A stretch of 64,000 nucleotides of DNA from contig CANUEZ040000168.1 of assembly GCA_948099385.1 (NCBI GenBank), positions 2,357,501 to 2,421,500 of the forward strand, given 5' to 3'. Position 1 is the first letter of the stretch, and each line of letters begins with the position of its first letter. The notes beneath the pieces were generated by a model. The model searched no databases, had not been told where the DNA came from, and worked only from the letters and a program-made list of their open reading frames with translations. Made by a program: the position numbers and the translations under genes. The DNA comes from Fasciola hepatica (taxonomy: Eukaryota; Platyhelminthes; Trematoda; Plagiorchiida; Fasciolidae). Below, one piece after another: positions 11,932 through 24,877 of the stretch.

Positions 11932-12312
11932 GTGTTTAAATTAACTAAAGCGGGAACGGTTAACTCGGGGAACACGGAGCTGTCTCGATTTTGGGAGCAG
12001 GGCGCTGCGGAGAGCATGTCAAATGTAAAGCTGCTGATTAAAGCTTTAATAAAATGTGGAGGAGGTGCAGTATGCGAAAAATGGTTCAACCAATGGTTCG
12101 CCGAGAGATCAAAGATAATTCGGGACGTATATAAAGGAACATGTGGACTCCCCGGGGGGTTGTCTGAAGGATCCATAAAGAAAAACTGGATGCAAAGTTC
12201 CACCAACAAATATCCAAACACGGTGGAGTGTAAAACCAAAATCAAGTTATCAACTAGCAATGTCAGCGGCGTAGTGATTAGTTTGTTTACGCTGACTTCA
12301 TTCCGACAATAG
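11932..12312 (+). CDS. Hypothetical 126-residue frame in palindrome spacer
   Basis: I do not recognise this product. The 126-residue translation is Lys-rich with an amphipathic middle (LLIKALIKCGGG, then CEKWFNQWFAERSKIIRDVY), and a Ser/Thr-rich tail. No signal peptide, membrane segment or retroelement motif is visible. The opposite strand carries an overlapping 128-residue frame (11874-12260), which is hydrophobic near its start, so at most one of the two is likely real. It is the longest plus-strand frame in the only stretch of the palindrome that is not duplicated. That is the only reason to list it; it may be a chance frame. Confidence 0.15.
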   Translation: MFKLTKAGTVNSGNTELSRFWEQGAAESMSNVKLLIKALIKCGGGAVCEKWFNQWFAERSKIIRDVYKGTCGLPGGLSEGSIKKNWMQSSTNKYPNTVECKTKIKLSTSNVSGVVISLFTLTSFRQ

Positions 12313-12340
12313 GTTTGGAAAACCTGAGAAAGAAGGGGGG

Positions 12341-12727
12341 TTAGTTAAGCCTATTTTGGTTGTCTTTTTCTAGGTAATTCCATCTCGGCATTGGAAGAAC
12401 GGAGTTCCGTTTGAAAGTGGGCATGAGGAGAAATACTTCACAAGGGAAGTAGTGTACTATTGAAGCAGCATGAGTGATAGTTGGAAGCTTAGCTGGGGAT
12501 TTCAAAATGAGTGCGTTGAGGAAGCAGTCAACTGGAACGAGGATAAGAAGCGGATGCAATAAGTCAAAGATTAAGAGATGATATGGAGAGATAAACTGTG
12601 GGTACGCAAGCCCAGTGGCAATGGTTTGCAGATGACCAGACCCGAAGCAACAACGAATATTAAATAGGTGCAAGGACAAGCGTTTCTGTGTATACAGTAG
12701 AAGAATATAGAAACAAGTTTCGGCCAA
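12341..12727 (-). other. Unrecognised 128-residue minus-strand frame
   Basis: This open frame in the spacer is hydrophobic and rich in Leu, Ile and Pro, and matches no family I know. Composition of this kind is common in chance frames antisense to purine-rich DNA. I list it only because the spacer is single-copy. Confidence 0.1.
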
Positions 12728-13044
12728 CAGCTAATAACTGGTACCGCATACCATGAAGTTTATGTTTGCCACCGACGGCAGGTCAAGAATTGAGGCTCGA
12801 GCATGGGCCGGCTCACCAGGCGCCACTGAAAGTTCGCGAGGGAAACGACCTGGATAGCAGGCAAAAATGGACCAAGACGGCTTTTTTGGTGAAATGGGGG
12901 ATAGCAAGTTGAAACAGTGACGGAGATAGTAGGGCTTCGGCCGTGATTCGAGTACTATGACGCTCGCCCTTTTTATTCATTTGTACCATGTACAGACCGC
13001 ACCTACGTCATCGCGATGCTTCATGCAACGCCGACACGGGAGCC

Positions 13045-14296
13045 AGAACCTCACCTCCCACGACTTATGATATGAAAAACTAGGCAAATGGAGAGGAACT
13101 GTTAAGCCTACGTAGTGAGGGTGCGAGTGTGGCTCGCAAGAGCAACGGTCAAAAGGCCACCGTGATCTGCAGCAGGGGTTCAGTTCAAAAAGGACTTGTA
13201 TTAAACAAATGGTGAGAGCTGATTGTCACTAAGGAGGCCATCTCCTAGAAGTCGGATGGAATTAAGATTCTACTGTGGACTTGGGCCAAATACTTTGACC
13301 TTCTAGGGCCTCCGTTTATATCGGTCTTCAGGACTTCGGACGTCAGGCACTAAGTAGATCCTGAGAATGGACCAGGGAAAGGGGGACAAGCCGAAATTCG
13401 CGAATGTTGCCAACATACGGCAAACATGCGTGGGATAGGTGAGGGAGGGTTTGTATTGAAACAGTCTCGACCACCAATAAGTAACGAGGTGACACCGGAC
13501 ACGATACTAGCCAGGGGAGCCCGAGGTTCATCCATCCACAAGCAACCCTGTCAAAAGAGTGTTCTTCAGTTGGCGGAAGCCAGAAGTCCTTACAGCAAGC
13601 AGGCAAACAGCGAGCCGCCCTGTGGAGTCGAGCAACACAAAAACGACCTAGAGCTAAGTGATGACCGGTTACTTTTATTCACTGTTATTTGTGTTCTTGA
13701 ATTTGCACATTCGAAACCCGTCAAAATCAGGTCGCGGCAGACCTAAGACGAGCGAAAACGGCTAACATGGTGAAATCTGGGACAGGCTGAAGTGACACCG
13801 TGGGGAGGTATATACGGCTCAAACATGGATGCACAGGAGCAATAATCGAATAGCTTTATACAGAAGAATGTTAGTTGACGGCCATCTGCCAAAAGGAAGT
13901 TTTCGGCTGTCAAGCGAAAAAAGTAAAGCTAGGCCCACACTTAAACTTTTCCAACTTCTCCAAAGAGTTCTGTTGCTTTGCAACCCATTCTAATGTGTGC
14001 GTACAGCACGTAGTGGCACAGGGCTTGGGTACATGATTAAAGTTGGAGTGGGGGAGGGGTTGGTGATCGACGAGCGACTTGGGAGCTGCCGAAGCGCAAA
14101 GTTAGGCGGATGGCGAGTTAGTAATTATATTAAGCCGCGGGTTAGTGACGTATGCAGGGTTTGGTTCTGCCTGCCGAATATTTAACGAGTTCCAAGTGCT
14201 TTATGGGGACAAGTGTCATCGCCCCCGGTGATTGACCTGGAGAGGAATTGTTGAGCATGTTGTTAGCTCACTCGCGTCCCGCTGCCCCTGTTACCA
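13045..14296. other. Unannotated inner right-arm segment
   Basis: Mirror of 10533-11784. It holds the 106-codon frame 13426-13746 and the 62-codon frame 13997-14185 on the plus strand, which is the coding strand of relic D just downstream. Neither shows a recognisable RT or endonuclease motif. Confidence 0.4.
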
Positions 14297-15226
14297 AACG
14301 AACTCAGGGCTCAAGGCTTCTACGGCTCCCTCTTATCGCGGCTAATGCCACGCCTCTAGGATTGATCATTAGCGGTTGCCATTGACGGACGTTTCTCACA
14401 ACCTGTTCCCGTTACCCGGGGGGCAATTCAAGAGTGTGTACTCATCCCTCGCCTTTTCAAGTTTACATTAGTGATACGTATTTGGTTCTGCTCCCTGGTA
14501 TCCCATTCCCCCTAGCCTGCTAAGTTAAGATTGTCTATAAGTTTCTCCATCAGGACCTCAACACTATGGCGCTTCAAATATACAGTGATATAATGCCTCT
14601 GGGAGAACTCAGGCAGAAATCCTTAGATTCATAGATCTGCTACCCAATCTTCGGAACGTGAATCCCTCCCACAAACTCATAGCTGAACCGATTACCCATT
14701 TTCCAGACTCTGCAGTGAGGTGAGTTGGGATCCGTTATTCTTGGCCCTTCCAATTTTTGAAAAGTAGCCCGTCAAACGGCGAGAGCCAGGCGGAATATGT
14801 GTTTCGCTTCCTGTCCTCTGAGGTCACAGGAAAGCGAACTCACACACGTTTTCCATGTCCGACCTCATTTAGAACACAGTCTCCTCATGTGTTCTAGCAA
14901 GCCTAAACCTGACTGCAATTCCATTGAGGACGTACGCCTTTCCCTTACCAAACAGCTCATGGAGTATCTAACTCCTGTCTTATGAGGAGAGTTTCGTCAA
15001 TTTACCAGTGGACCCCAAACGGCAAGAACATATAAGGCTCGATCTGTTTCTGGCGTTGGCTTGGTCGCCATGGCGCATTTTCATCTACTGGCTGGGGGGG
15101 GTCTTCCTGCCTACGCTTTATACTCCACGTCACAGAAACCTCAGACATACTGTTGGCGATGGGAACCAATTTCTTCCTTATTAATCTTCCAAACTATGGA
15201 ATAAGCTTCCGCTAGTCATGCTCTAA
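14297..15226 (+). pseudogene. Non-LTR reverse transcriptase relic D (right arm)
   Basis: From 14297 the frame reads LRAQGFYGSLLSRL and then, after two stops, IDGRFSQPVPVTRGAIQECV. These correspond to the LxxLGFxxxLLxWL and VTSGVIQGSVLGPLLF blocks of CR1/Jockey-type RT palms. After a further frame change, 14797-14985 encodes HVRPHLEHSLL and LSLTKQL (the usual HIRPxLEY and RRFTKKL blocks). SSKLWNKLP lies at 15185-15211, followed by a stop at 15224. The catalytic FADD block could not be found. An E-family tail follows with a microsatellite end at 16698-16714, so the insertion is a 5'-truncated, long-dead element. Confidence 0.82.
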
Positions 15227-15529
15227 TCACGACCTACAGCTCATTTCACCACAGCCCTGTAACCATAACCCACTGCCAGAAACCCGTTGGTATTGACTCC
15301 ATTTGGCCCCGCTGAGGACCAGCCCTTTGGAGAAGGCATCAAATTTTAGAACCGTAGACCTGGCCAACCAAAGATCCTTAAAACCTTCAGTATACATATA
15401 TTAAAAAAACCGTTCCGTCCTTTAGTGATAGGTGCCCCCTTCACTTAACTCCTCTGTCTCAGGCTAGAACACAATCGCCCCATCCTGCTTTTCTTGCGCC
15501 TTCCTCGTGTTCAGGTGAGATGTTCATTT

Positions 15530-16718
15530 TCTGGCTTTCATTAAGACGATAATCATAACCAACAGCTGGAACACTCTCCAGACTGCCGCACTCCTGACCT
15601 CTTTCAGATCGCATTGGTTACTTGAGTAGCCATCGGCCAACTCGACTTTTATCCCGGATCACGGTAAAGATTAGAGGATTTGATCGATGGCTTAAACCCA
15701 TACTCTCGCCTGCTGACGTTATATGGAGCACCGTACACGGAGTAACAAAGCCTCATGAAAGTCTCACCGGATCGCAGAGGTGATTCCTGACACCAACCAT
15801 CAACCCACATTCGCTCAACGTCTATTCCCAATAATCCACTCCAACAGTTCAATTCTTTCCGCGTTGCAGTACAAAACCCAGCCCTCGCCGCTGTCCACTT
15901 CATCAAACCGGCCTCTTCTTACCTGTTACCCGCAACAGTCTACCTGCCATCACCTGTAACCTAGGTCCTTATGAAACAGAGTGCCTACCATCTGCAGCCA
16001 ACCAGAATTTGGCTAATAATTTTTATCACACAAAATGTTTTTTTCCTTTTTCTTTACACTCTTTCAACTTCTGCCTAGCCGCACCAGTAGCGTTTGTCTC
16101 CACCAATCCGCCTCTTTGACGGCTCTTCTTTGAAAGTCCGTTACGCGTCTGTACACCATTCGTGCTCTTTAAAAGTTCACTCAAATCCTTGTGAAGCTTT
16201 TCGACTTCATGTGAATTTCCATATGACGTTGAAATCACCTGCACAGAAGGTCCGTTTTATTATCACCTCTGACTCACTTGAATTTACTTCACATGCTTTC
16301 TCCAGAATTAGTTACCCAATGCTGGATCAGTGTTCCGTATTTCGCTGGTATCTCTGACTGCACGCTGATAGCCCCATGCGTACTTTACATTTAGTCTTGT
16401 TTTTGGCATCTCTTCCGCCCGGTTACTCGTTAGTGGCCGTCCAATTATCGCTTATACAAGCAGTCCTACGTTCGTCCAGCTATCGACACCACCCTCACCG
16501 AATTCGAACCGGATTTGCAAATCCCGCTTTGATCACTACCACTAAGGTTCACTCAAACACTACATGACTTTACTGGTGTATTTCGGTTGCTGTGTGATTC
16601 ATAAATTTGAAAATTGTGAATACTTTACATTGACATGTGCTGCTGTATTCGCTGATCATGCTTTGTGCATGTGTATTGACCATGGTCAAGAAATATACAA
16701 TTCAATTCAATTCAGTTT
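15530..16718 (+). repeat. Repeat family E / 3' region of element D (right arm)
   Basis: Mirror of 8112-9300. It lies downstream of the RT relic on the same strand and ends in (CAATT)n at 16698-16714, as expected for a CR1-like 3' end. Confidence 0.65.
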
Positions 16719-18516
16719 TATTGATCCCATAAAATTTTCCACAATACCTTAGGGCTGGCCTTGGTCTCACCATTTACTTTCCTTTACTTCTGCCCTTTCG
16801 TCGTTAGTACTAACACTCCTCTCATTCATGCAAATAGGCTTAGTTTCTTTTGGCTCTAGAACAGGAAGTGCTCTACCATCTTCTGCTATTCCATTCACCG
16901 TTATCGTTTCGCCATACAGTCCATCATGGTCTTTAACATATTACAGCCTGGGGTCATTTACCTACCAGAGTTAAGAACTCCTGAAAGGTGCTGCTAACCA
17001 GTGACCATACCCGGACTACAACGAAGCCCGATCTTATTCACAGTGATCCAGGCCCCTCCAGAATCCAATAAAGTCTGGGGCTAGTGGCCTTGGATACCAC
17101 TCCGTTTCATTTTCGACCACTTTACTTTCTGAGATAAATTCTCACTCCTTCTTTCTTCTTTTCTTATCCGATTGGTAAGAAACTTGTCACTCCCTCCACA
17201 AACGGTTCATCAGGCGGAGAGATACTGATTTGTGCGGGTGTCAGAAAGCACCTAAGGTTGCAGTCAACAGATGAAAGCGGCAGGACTTGCGATCCCTCTG
17301 CACGTTTGCTACTTATCATCTTCCGCTCTGACTGCCCAGGTCGGCAGCACTTTCAGTGGCAAAGGAAACGGCATGATGACCACTGCCAGATGTGGGGAAG
17401 AGAGTTCACCCTTGGCATTTTCGAGCGTCATGTGCGTACGTGTATAGTCATGGGGAAGAGAGAGCTGTGGCAAATACCAAGTGAGTCAAACAAGTCTCTG
17501 TAAAAAGCCTCAGTAGGGGAATATCTTACTTTGAGAATACATATATCTCAAAGCGGACTGCGAAGGAAGCAGGCACCAACTTCCGGCCTAGACACGAACC
17601 CGCGGATGGGGAAACCAAAAATGGGTTCACATTTTTACTCCAGATACCTCAATTTTCCACCTGCGCCCAAGAGTGGAGATATCTAATCTAGATTTCCATC
17701 GCAAAGCTCCGGCCATACCCTTACCTCTGTCAGCTTTCCGACAGCTTTCCGGCTTCCCTTCGACCTGTAAGTTGACATATTTTGCAAAGACCAAAGTATT
17801 TTTATGGAGAAAAGGGAAATGGCGAACATGCTCTTTTTCGGTAACACCGTCCTCGTGGCTACATATGATGAAGAGGGTTAATCAGTGGGTTACGCAGTTG
17901 TTAGGAGACGAAAGTACCTCTACGGTCAAAGACTTTATGACCACGCTGCTCAACATCCGCTGGATCAGTGAACACTCTAAAAACCAGTAATGGTACGTAA
18001 GGTAGAGAAAAATTAACGTGAACTCACCTTCCCCCCAAAGTTATCTTTGTTGGTTTATCTAACTAAACCCCTTCTTCATCACTTTTCGGGCCGCTCCATG
18101 ATGTTAAAACATTACCGCATCGACAACTATTTACCGGTCATCATGGTTGCAATGAACTTTGTAGAAGGAATCCCCCTAAAGTTGTGCTTACCCTCTGACC
18201 AACTAAGGCGGCTCAGCCATTCATCAAAGAATATGCATCTACACTATGATTATGCTGTGCATCGTGGCACCAGTAGTTCAGGAGGAAAAATACTAAAACC
18301 ATGAATTCTTCTCAGCCACGTCTAAAGACTGGACGATTCGTTGTAAGTGGATGCTGGTGTCATGGCCAAGCCCCCAAAGTCAGAAATCTTGGTGACAGAT
18401 TTCTAATAATAAGTAAATCACATCCACTAGCTGGAACACCTTTCAAGCTGTGGTCTGTCTCAATTTATTTTACAATTCTACGGGGGTGATAGACACTTGC
18501 TTACACCAACAAAACT
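16719..18516. other. Unannotated right-arm segment
   Basis: Mirror of 6314-8111. Plus-strand frames at 17258-17503, 17673-17990, 18047-18304 and 18301-18489 run in series with small gaps. No family is recognised. Confidence 0.4.
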
Positions 18517-18711
18517 TTTACCTGAACGATTACTAAATTTCGTGGTGCCGCCTGTGTGCACTGTTGGACCGCTCTTACTTCTCCCCAACACAAGCTTTAT
18601 CCAGTTCCAGATTTTCGATTTCTTCTCCCTGTACACTGCCTGGTGAAACTGTTAACGTGGTACAAACAGGGAACCAAGAGCTGCAGGCTCTATGCGGGAG
18701 CGGGCCCTGAC
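18517..18711 (+). repeat. Dispersed ~195-base repeat (right arm)
   Basis: Mirror of 6119-6313 and, in the same orientation, similar to 60600-60787. Confidence 0.55.
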
Positions 18712-19927
18712 TAAACCTGCAAGAGTCCCTGACTAGCTGGCCAGATAACTAATTTATTTCTCCCCAGATCATTGTAAGTCCTTGAATCTTGTTTATTCTT
18801 TTATATATGTAGTTTTCTGTTACACAAACTTGATTCTCTAATAACTTCAAAATAATCCTTTATATTTTTCACATATCTTTGGCACAGGTGACGTCTAAGT
18901 TTCGCCCGATTTACCTTAGCACATTCTTTCACATCAAGTATACGTTTGTGGAAATCAACGGACGCTAGACTGACCCAGAACCGTCGGTTTTGACAATCTT
19001 CCTATTTGTCCCTTGGTTCTACATCCATAGCCTTCAAATCCGGTTTTGCACGCTTAAAGCCGAGGTCAAGACACAGGATCACATGCAAGCGTATTCCCTA
19101 CCCGTGGACTATTGGCCGTCTTCCCCATGAGGCTGCTGCCTGAATACCCAGTGTCTCTTTCAGTGACTTTTCCTGGGCAGCCATCAAAGAATTGGTAATT
19201 TCTAGTGTCTTGTCGTCTGAGTGGTCAAGGCTGAAGCAGCTTACCCAAGGGAGTTGGGTAGTAAAAGGCCTTCTGACTGCTAAAACACGCAACACCTGAC
19301 ATGGCAACCTTACGAAAAATAGTTTGAAAACTGTTTCTGGTGCAGCGGTCATCATTTTCTGATGCAGTGGTGGTGCGCTTGTGACCCTCGGATCTCGTGA
19401 CCGTTCAGGAAAGCGTCCTTAAAACGGTCGTTTTGGCTAGCAATGCTACACTTAACCCTGAATTGACAGGGTTTTGAAAACTCTGTCAGTTTATATACCT
19501 GGATAGGTTGGTAATTGCCGCCTTTTCGAACAGTAGTGGTGAGAGCTACGGAAAAGTACCGACAACAACAATACCTGAACATACGATAACGTTCATTCAC
19601 ACAGAGTCTCGAGCAAACTGAACTGAACCGAGCTGAATCAGCATTCGAGCACTACTCAGGGTTTCACAGAAGCGGGAAAACTAACGGACGACATTATGGA
19701 ATGATACAACCCGCGGAATGCTGCCGTAAAAAAATTGAGTAGCCCTCAGATCACAGCTTCTACTGTAAGAACACACTCCGAAGACATCCTGATATCTGCT
19801 TTCGAGCAGGATTTAGACGTCTTTCCACTTATGGTCGTCCTCACTGCGGAGAACAGAAACCTTATTACAACCCTTACCGATGTGAACGCCTCAGAAGCCC
19901 TTCCCTAGATCGCCCTTTTAGTCCATC
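18712..19927. other. Unannotated right-arm segment
   Basis: Mirror of 4903-6118. Minus-strand frames 19098-19355 and 19352-19600 overlap by four bases and are unrecognised. Confidence 0.4.
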
Positions 19928-20650
19928 TTGCTAAGGGTACCATCGATATCACAAACTGTTCAGAGAGAAGGCCAGGTACTACGAAGCTGGCTGCACCTTC
20001 CCAGGTACCAAACAGGGAAACTGATATCCCCACGCGTTCTGACGACTAACGCGGTCGGCTGCCATAATAACAGTAGTCCGCCGCATGCCCAAGATTTGGT
20101 TTCCAATTACCTATTCCTAGCTGACACTGGTGCAGCAGTTAGTGTCATTCCAAAAGGAGCAGGTTATGCATCTATCCCACCAATCCAACAAATACGTGCC
20201 ACCGACGGTGCCCTCATTTCTACTTGAGGCAGCAAGTCTCCTACGCCTAACTCAGGCCAACGTCGCGCCTTCCACTTGGTGTTCACAGTAGGATATGTCT
20301 CCTACCTTATACTGGGTATCGATTTTCTCGACATCTACGACTTACTGGTTGATGCATGTTGCCGTCAAGGTGTCCACCGAGGTGTCGACGGTGGCCGGTT
20401 TGTATACCTCCCTGAATAACATCACGTCCCTGAACATCCAGCCTCTGGCTGAATAACTCTACGCAGAACTTCTTTCAGCTTACCCAGCAAAGCTGGGACA
20501 ACCCGACGCCATGTCCTCGGCCACTGTTGATATTGCCCACCATAGCACCAGCAAACCAACTCCAGCTCTCAGCCGAACTCATCACTTGGCTCCAGGCAAG
20601 CTGCTCTCAGCGCAGGCTAAGTCGAAGCACGCTGGAATGAGGTACGGCAT
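19928..20650 (+). pseudogene. Ty3/Gypsy protease relic (right arm)
   Basis: Mirror of 4180-4902. The retropepsin block FLADTGAAVSVIP has its DTG codons at 20123-20131. A stop follows at 20225, but homologous sequence (YLILGIDFL) continues. The pre-RT linker is readable at 20575-20640, after which no RT is found. Confidence 0.8.
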
Positions 20651-21949
20651 ACCCCGAAAAAAGTAATTAGGCCCCGAGTGAGAATCGTAATCAACTGTCC
20701 GATCGCGCCTAACGAGACAAAATGCACCCGGACTAGGCAAGCCTTGGGAACCACAAGACCAGTCAAGAACTGCAGGACGGTATTCTGTTATTTGTGGTTG
20801 ACACTAACTCGCTTGCATACAAGAGGAGGCACTCACCTATTGGCCGGTAACCAGCCAACCAACCACGAAACAATTTATCTGTGTCTACACGATCCATGTG
20901 TTACGGCCCGGTTTCATTTGAACAGTTGGATACCGGAAAGGAAGCTGTAGCACCCTGGACCGCTTGTGAACACATTTTAATCACTACAAACTCCCGCCAT
21001 CAGACGTTTATCGTCGACTTGGCCATTTGGACGTGCAGATATTTAAACTAGGGCAGTGGTCCGCAGTTGCATCTCACCGACCGTTTCGCATTTATTTGGA
21101 GCAGCATGATCATCCTTCTGGATCATTGTTTCTACTGTGCATCCTGGTGCTTCTCGCGAGTGAAGTTGGTTGAGATGGCTTCGGCTTACGGCTGCTTGTT
21201 TGTGATCCGTGATTTCGACCACGGACTGAACAAGTTAAATTGTAATGACCTCACTGGTTAATCGGAGATAATTGCCTCAGGCGTTTGTTACACTGGTGGA
21301 GTCTAACCATCTTAGTGACAGCCTGCATCTCTCCATTTGAACAAAGTGGCCGGAGTTTCTTCCGCTCTGAGTGCACTGCAACTCGATATTGTAACGGAAA
21401 GGATTCCAGGAACGTCTCCGATGGGCAGCGCTCTTTACTGTGCGTAGAAGGTCTGCCACAGCACCGAGTGATCAAGGATGGAGAGGTGCCGTTTGAAAGT
21501 GTTGACATCTTATACTGTTCAACCAAAACTTTCGCCGGCATTCTTAAAGGTAGAGGCCACTATCGGTGACGAGCTCTTCCAGCATACCTTCCCGGCTGAA
21601 GCTCTTCCTCAGAGTCTGGATGACAAATGACGTGGTTGATATCGGTGTTAAGAAAGCCTCAGGCCATTCCCAATATGAATGGATCAATAAAATAGCACTG
21701 CTCCTGTTCAGAAAAAGGTCACAGAAATCGATTTGTGCATGTTTTCACAGGAATTGGCCGTCAAGTCACGGGGTTTAAGTTGTTGAGCTTCAATTCAGTG
21801 TTTTCTCAGACACTCATCAAGTTTCTTGGCTTTTTTGCATATGTCCGCGTTCACCTGAAGCCACTAACACATTGGCCGAGGGAGAGGCTTTATATTCTCT
21901 ACATCAGAGTGGACCTCACACGGATCTTCTTATAATATTGGTTTTTTCG
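20651..21949. other. Unannotated right-arm segment
   Basis: Mirror of 2881-4179. Plus-strand frames 20678-20950, 21067-21261, 21285-21569, 21566-21778 and 21735-21935 follow each other closely, again suggesting a decayed coding strand downstream of the Gypsy relic. I see no RT, RNase H or integrase motif. Confidence 0.4.
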
Positions 21950-22812
21950 GAGGCACCCGAAGCATGCCATGTGCATGATCTTGTTGATACAGGTGATGGA
22001 ATGGACAGATATAATTCATGAAAATGTGGAAACTCTCATAAAAATATGGGATGAAAAGGCTCATACGAGGGAATAAAGTGGGACGAAAATGGGATAAATG
22101 TATGCACACCGTAGAGATTGTGTAGAGTTTAAATGAACTCAAAAGCGGATTTGAATGGACGCCCGGTAAGTTTGAAAGTAACTTTCAAATGGAGAATATG
22201 ACTGGTCCATTTGGATATATCTGAAAGCCGACTGATAAACATGAGAAAGGCTAGAAATCGGTATAAGGAACTGCGATAGCGAGGGACGATGGAGAAAAAG
22301 GTGAGGTGCACTGCAGCGGATTCGATACCAGTGAAGCGTTGGTACTCTGCAGTGGGTTGTCGGCGGACAGAGCACCAAACTCATCGTAAAACAGGGAGTG
22401 AGCAATACAAGACGTAGAGGGTTGATCAGATGACAAAAACGATTTGAAAGGATTGGATATGGTAGATGTGAGGTACAGATGTAGGATTGATGGATGCATA
22501 TCACGACGGTCGGTGGGATGATGGCAAGAGAAATGGCCGGTGTGGAACTGCAAGATGCAGAGCGCATGCACATATACATATACGCCCAAGTTTATATATG
22601 TATATATATATGTATAGATATGAGAGGAGCAGGAACAATAACAAGGAGGTCCAAGAAAGTAATTATCAGTCATTGGTTGTAGAATTAACTTTGGAATATC
22701 ATGATGGATTATCTTCATGACAGGTAGACTTGGCAGCCCAAAAGAGAGAAAAAAGGAGTGCAGAAGCACAAAACTGATGATGACGGTGAGCAGCAGTCCG
22801 TGGAAGGGTGAA

Positions 22813-23650
22813 GATGAAGGATAGGATCGAGGAGAACAGGTAAGAATGGGTCTAATTATTTGATCAATGCAGGTGCGACATGTGGTGATGGACCAGAGGA
22901 ATCGGGTAGTGACAGATCAAACGATTTGGAACTGTATAAGAACATCATGACATAACGTTGTCAGTACAATGGTGGAACATGGAAATGCAGACCAAACTGA
23001 AAGGCACACAGGAAATGCCTGTGGCCCAATTGGGGACATCTGAAAACTGTCGGGCATGCATGAAAATGGCTAGAAATTGATATGGGAAAGGGTGGTAGCG
23101 GGAGACGGTGGAGAAAAATGAGGGATCCGTTGCCAGGGATTATATATTAATAGGCCTGTGCTACACCGCAGTAGATGGTCAGCGAACAGGGTACAAAACT
23201 CATGGCAGAACAGGTAGCGGACATTGGAACAGGCAAAGGGTGGTGTGGGTGGCAAGATTGATCTGTAGGGATTTGATATGGTAAATATGAGGTGCATATG
23301 TAAAAAGAGTGGACGCATATCATGAGGATCAGCGGAACGGTAGCATGAGCAATAGCCGGCAAAAAGTGCAGGATGCAGTGCCAATGTATATATACATATG
23401 TATATGTATATATATATATAAAGTACATAAATAGATATGCGAGGAGCAGAAGCAAAGAGCGATGGAGTACCAAGAGAAAAAATTATCAGCGATTGGAAGA
23501 GACAGGATTGGATCTGAGTGTGTAGGATTGACTTTGGAGAATTCAGAAAGGTTTTTCACGACTGAGTAACGTAGTCAATCAACAGATAGAGAAGATTGAA
23601 GAAGCACCAAAGTGATGCAGGCCGTGAAGAGCAGATAATAAACGAGGGAA
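22813..23650. repeat. 838-base tandem unit present only in right arm
   Basis: The stretch starting at 22813 ('gatgaaggataggat') repeats at 23651 with one visible difference over the first ~150 bases, and then diverges. The left arm has a single copy (about 1870-2020) whose two flanks match the proximal flank of the first unit and the distal flank of the second. So the left arm lost, or the right arm gained, exactly one period. Confidence 0.85.
23386..23420. repeat. TA-rich microsatellite
   Basis: Alternating TA with CATA/GTATA variants, inside the extra tandem unit. It corresponds in position to the TA run at 22593-22619 of the neighbouring unit. Confidence 0.85.
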
Positions 23651-24877
23651 GATGAAGGATAGGATGGAGGAGAACAGGTAAGAATGGGTCTAATTATTTG
23701 ATCAATGCAGGTGCGACATGTGGTGATGGACCAGAGGAATCGGGTAGTGACAGATCAAACGATTTGGAACTGTATAAGAACATCATGACATAACGTTGTC
23801 AGTACAATGGTGGAATATGGAAAAGCGGACCACACTGAAAGGCACACAGAAAAATGCCCGTAGCTAGCAATAAACGGGTCAAGGGATGAAAGCAATGACC
23901 GAGGAGACACAGATAAGACACGACCAATCAGATCATTTTACTGCAGATGAAACACGAAGGAGGCGGAGAGGGAATCAGGACGCCCCGAGATGAGTGAACC
24001 AGTAATAGAACAAATGGCTCAAGAAATGAATGCGCGACTGAGCTGGGGCAATGGACCTGGGGAGCTGTGCGCCGGAAGACAATGGGACAGGTGGATTAAG
24101 CAGGTGGATGCTAATCAGGACTGTCTAATGGAAAGAATCACAGAGGTGTCACGGAGTCAAGGAAAGAAAATATGGTGGTGGTGATTAGATAATAAATGCG
24201 ACTGTAAAAGAAGCAAAGTTTGGAGCGGCAAGTTCTGATATGCTGATTGGTCATGGTTGCGGGCGTGATTGGTGCACAATGGCGTTGGGCATGAGGGAGA
24301 ACGAGGAGGGATTTACCAAAACAAAAGGCAGTGGGGCATAAGAATGCTATCAACGGGCATTCTGAGCAGAGGGTAATACCGAGTGCATATGGAATAGAAG
24401 TCGGTGATGACGGCAGGTGGGAGAAAAGATATTGGCGAGCGTCGGCGGAGAAGAGTGGTTAGGACGATAGTGACTCAATGCAATGAAAATTGATGTAAAG
24501 AGAGGCGATAGGAGGAAGGACAGAACGAGTAGGTGTGCACACCGTGGCAGAGCGACAAAAATGGAAAGTGGTAACAGATGATAAGAGCCATAGGTGAACA
24601 AACTGCGGCGGAAGAAGGATGAGGAGCATGCAATTTTCAACCGACAGTATTGGGTTCGGTAGTCCGAGAAAAGTTAGAGCATGCCATCCGGAACTGGTGC
24701 TAGTGGGTGAGACTGGCCGTGCGCTGGGCACCTAACCTGAAAACCTTCATGAAGTGAACACAAGAGGTGTGATCCACCAGTTTAATTGAGCTCGCACATC
24801 TTTGCAGACGGCCTGCACGCCCGATGTGCGCCGGCCATAGCGGTGGGTCTGACCGCGCCCGGCACTGTTGGGAGTGG

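Larger units (their letters stand above)
11785..13044. other. Palindrome spacer, single copy
   Basis: These 1260 bases lie between the two arms and have no mirror copy in the window. No transposon protein can be read from them. The segment holds a 126-codon frame on the plus strand, a largely antisense 128-codon frame, and a separate 128-codon minus-strand frame at 12341-12727. A spacer of this size argues against a simple zero-spacer fold-back artefact but does not exclude a chimera. Confidence 0.85.
21950..24877 (-). repeat. Dispersed repeat family R, right-arm copy with extra unit
   Basis: Mirror of 788-2880, but with one extra 838-base unit. The GC-rich hairpin module is at 24794-24863. 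Diverged tandem similarity is visible inside the extra unit: the frame at 23070-23384 (minus) resembles the frame at 22251-22579 (minus), for instance in the shared order HDM...SIL/LFLHMHL...TISNP. Confidence 0.75.
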
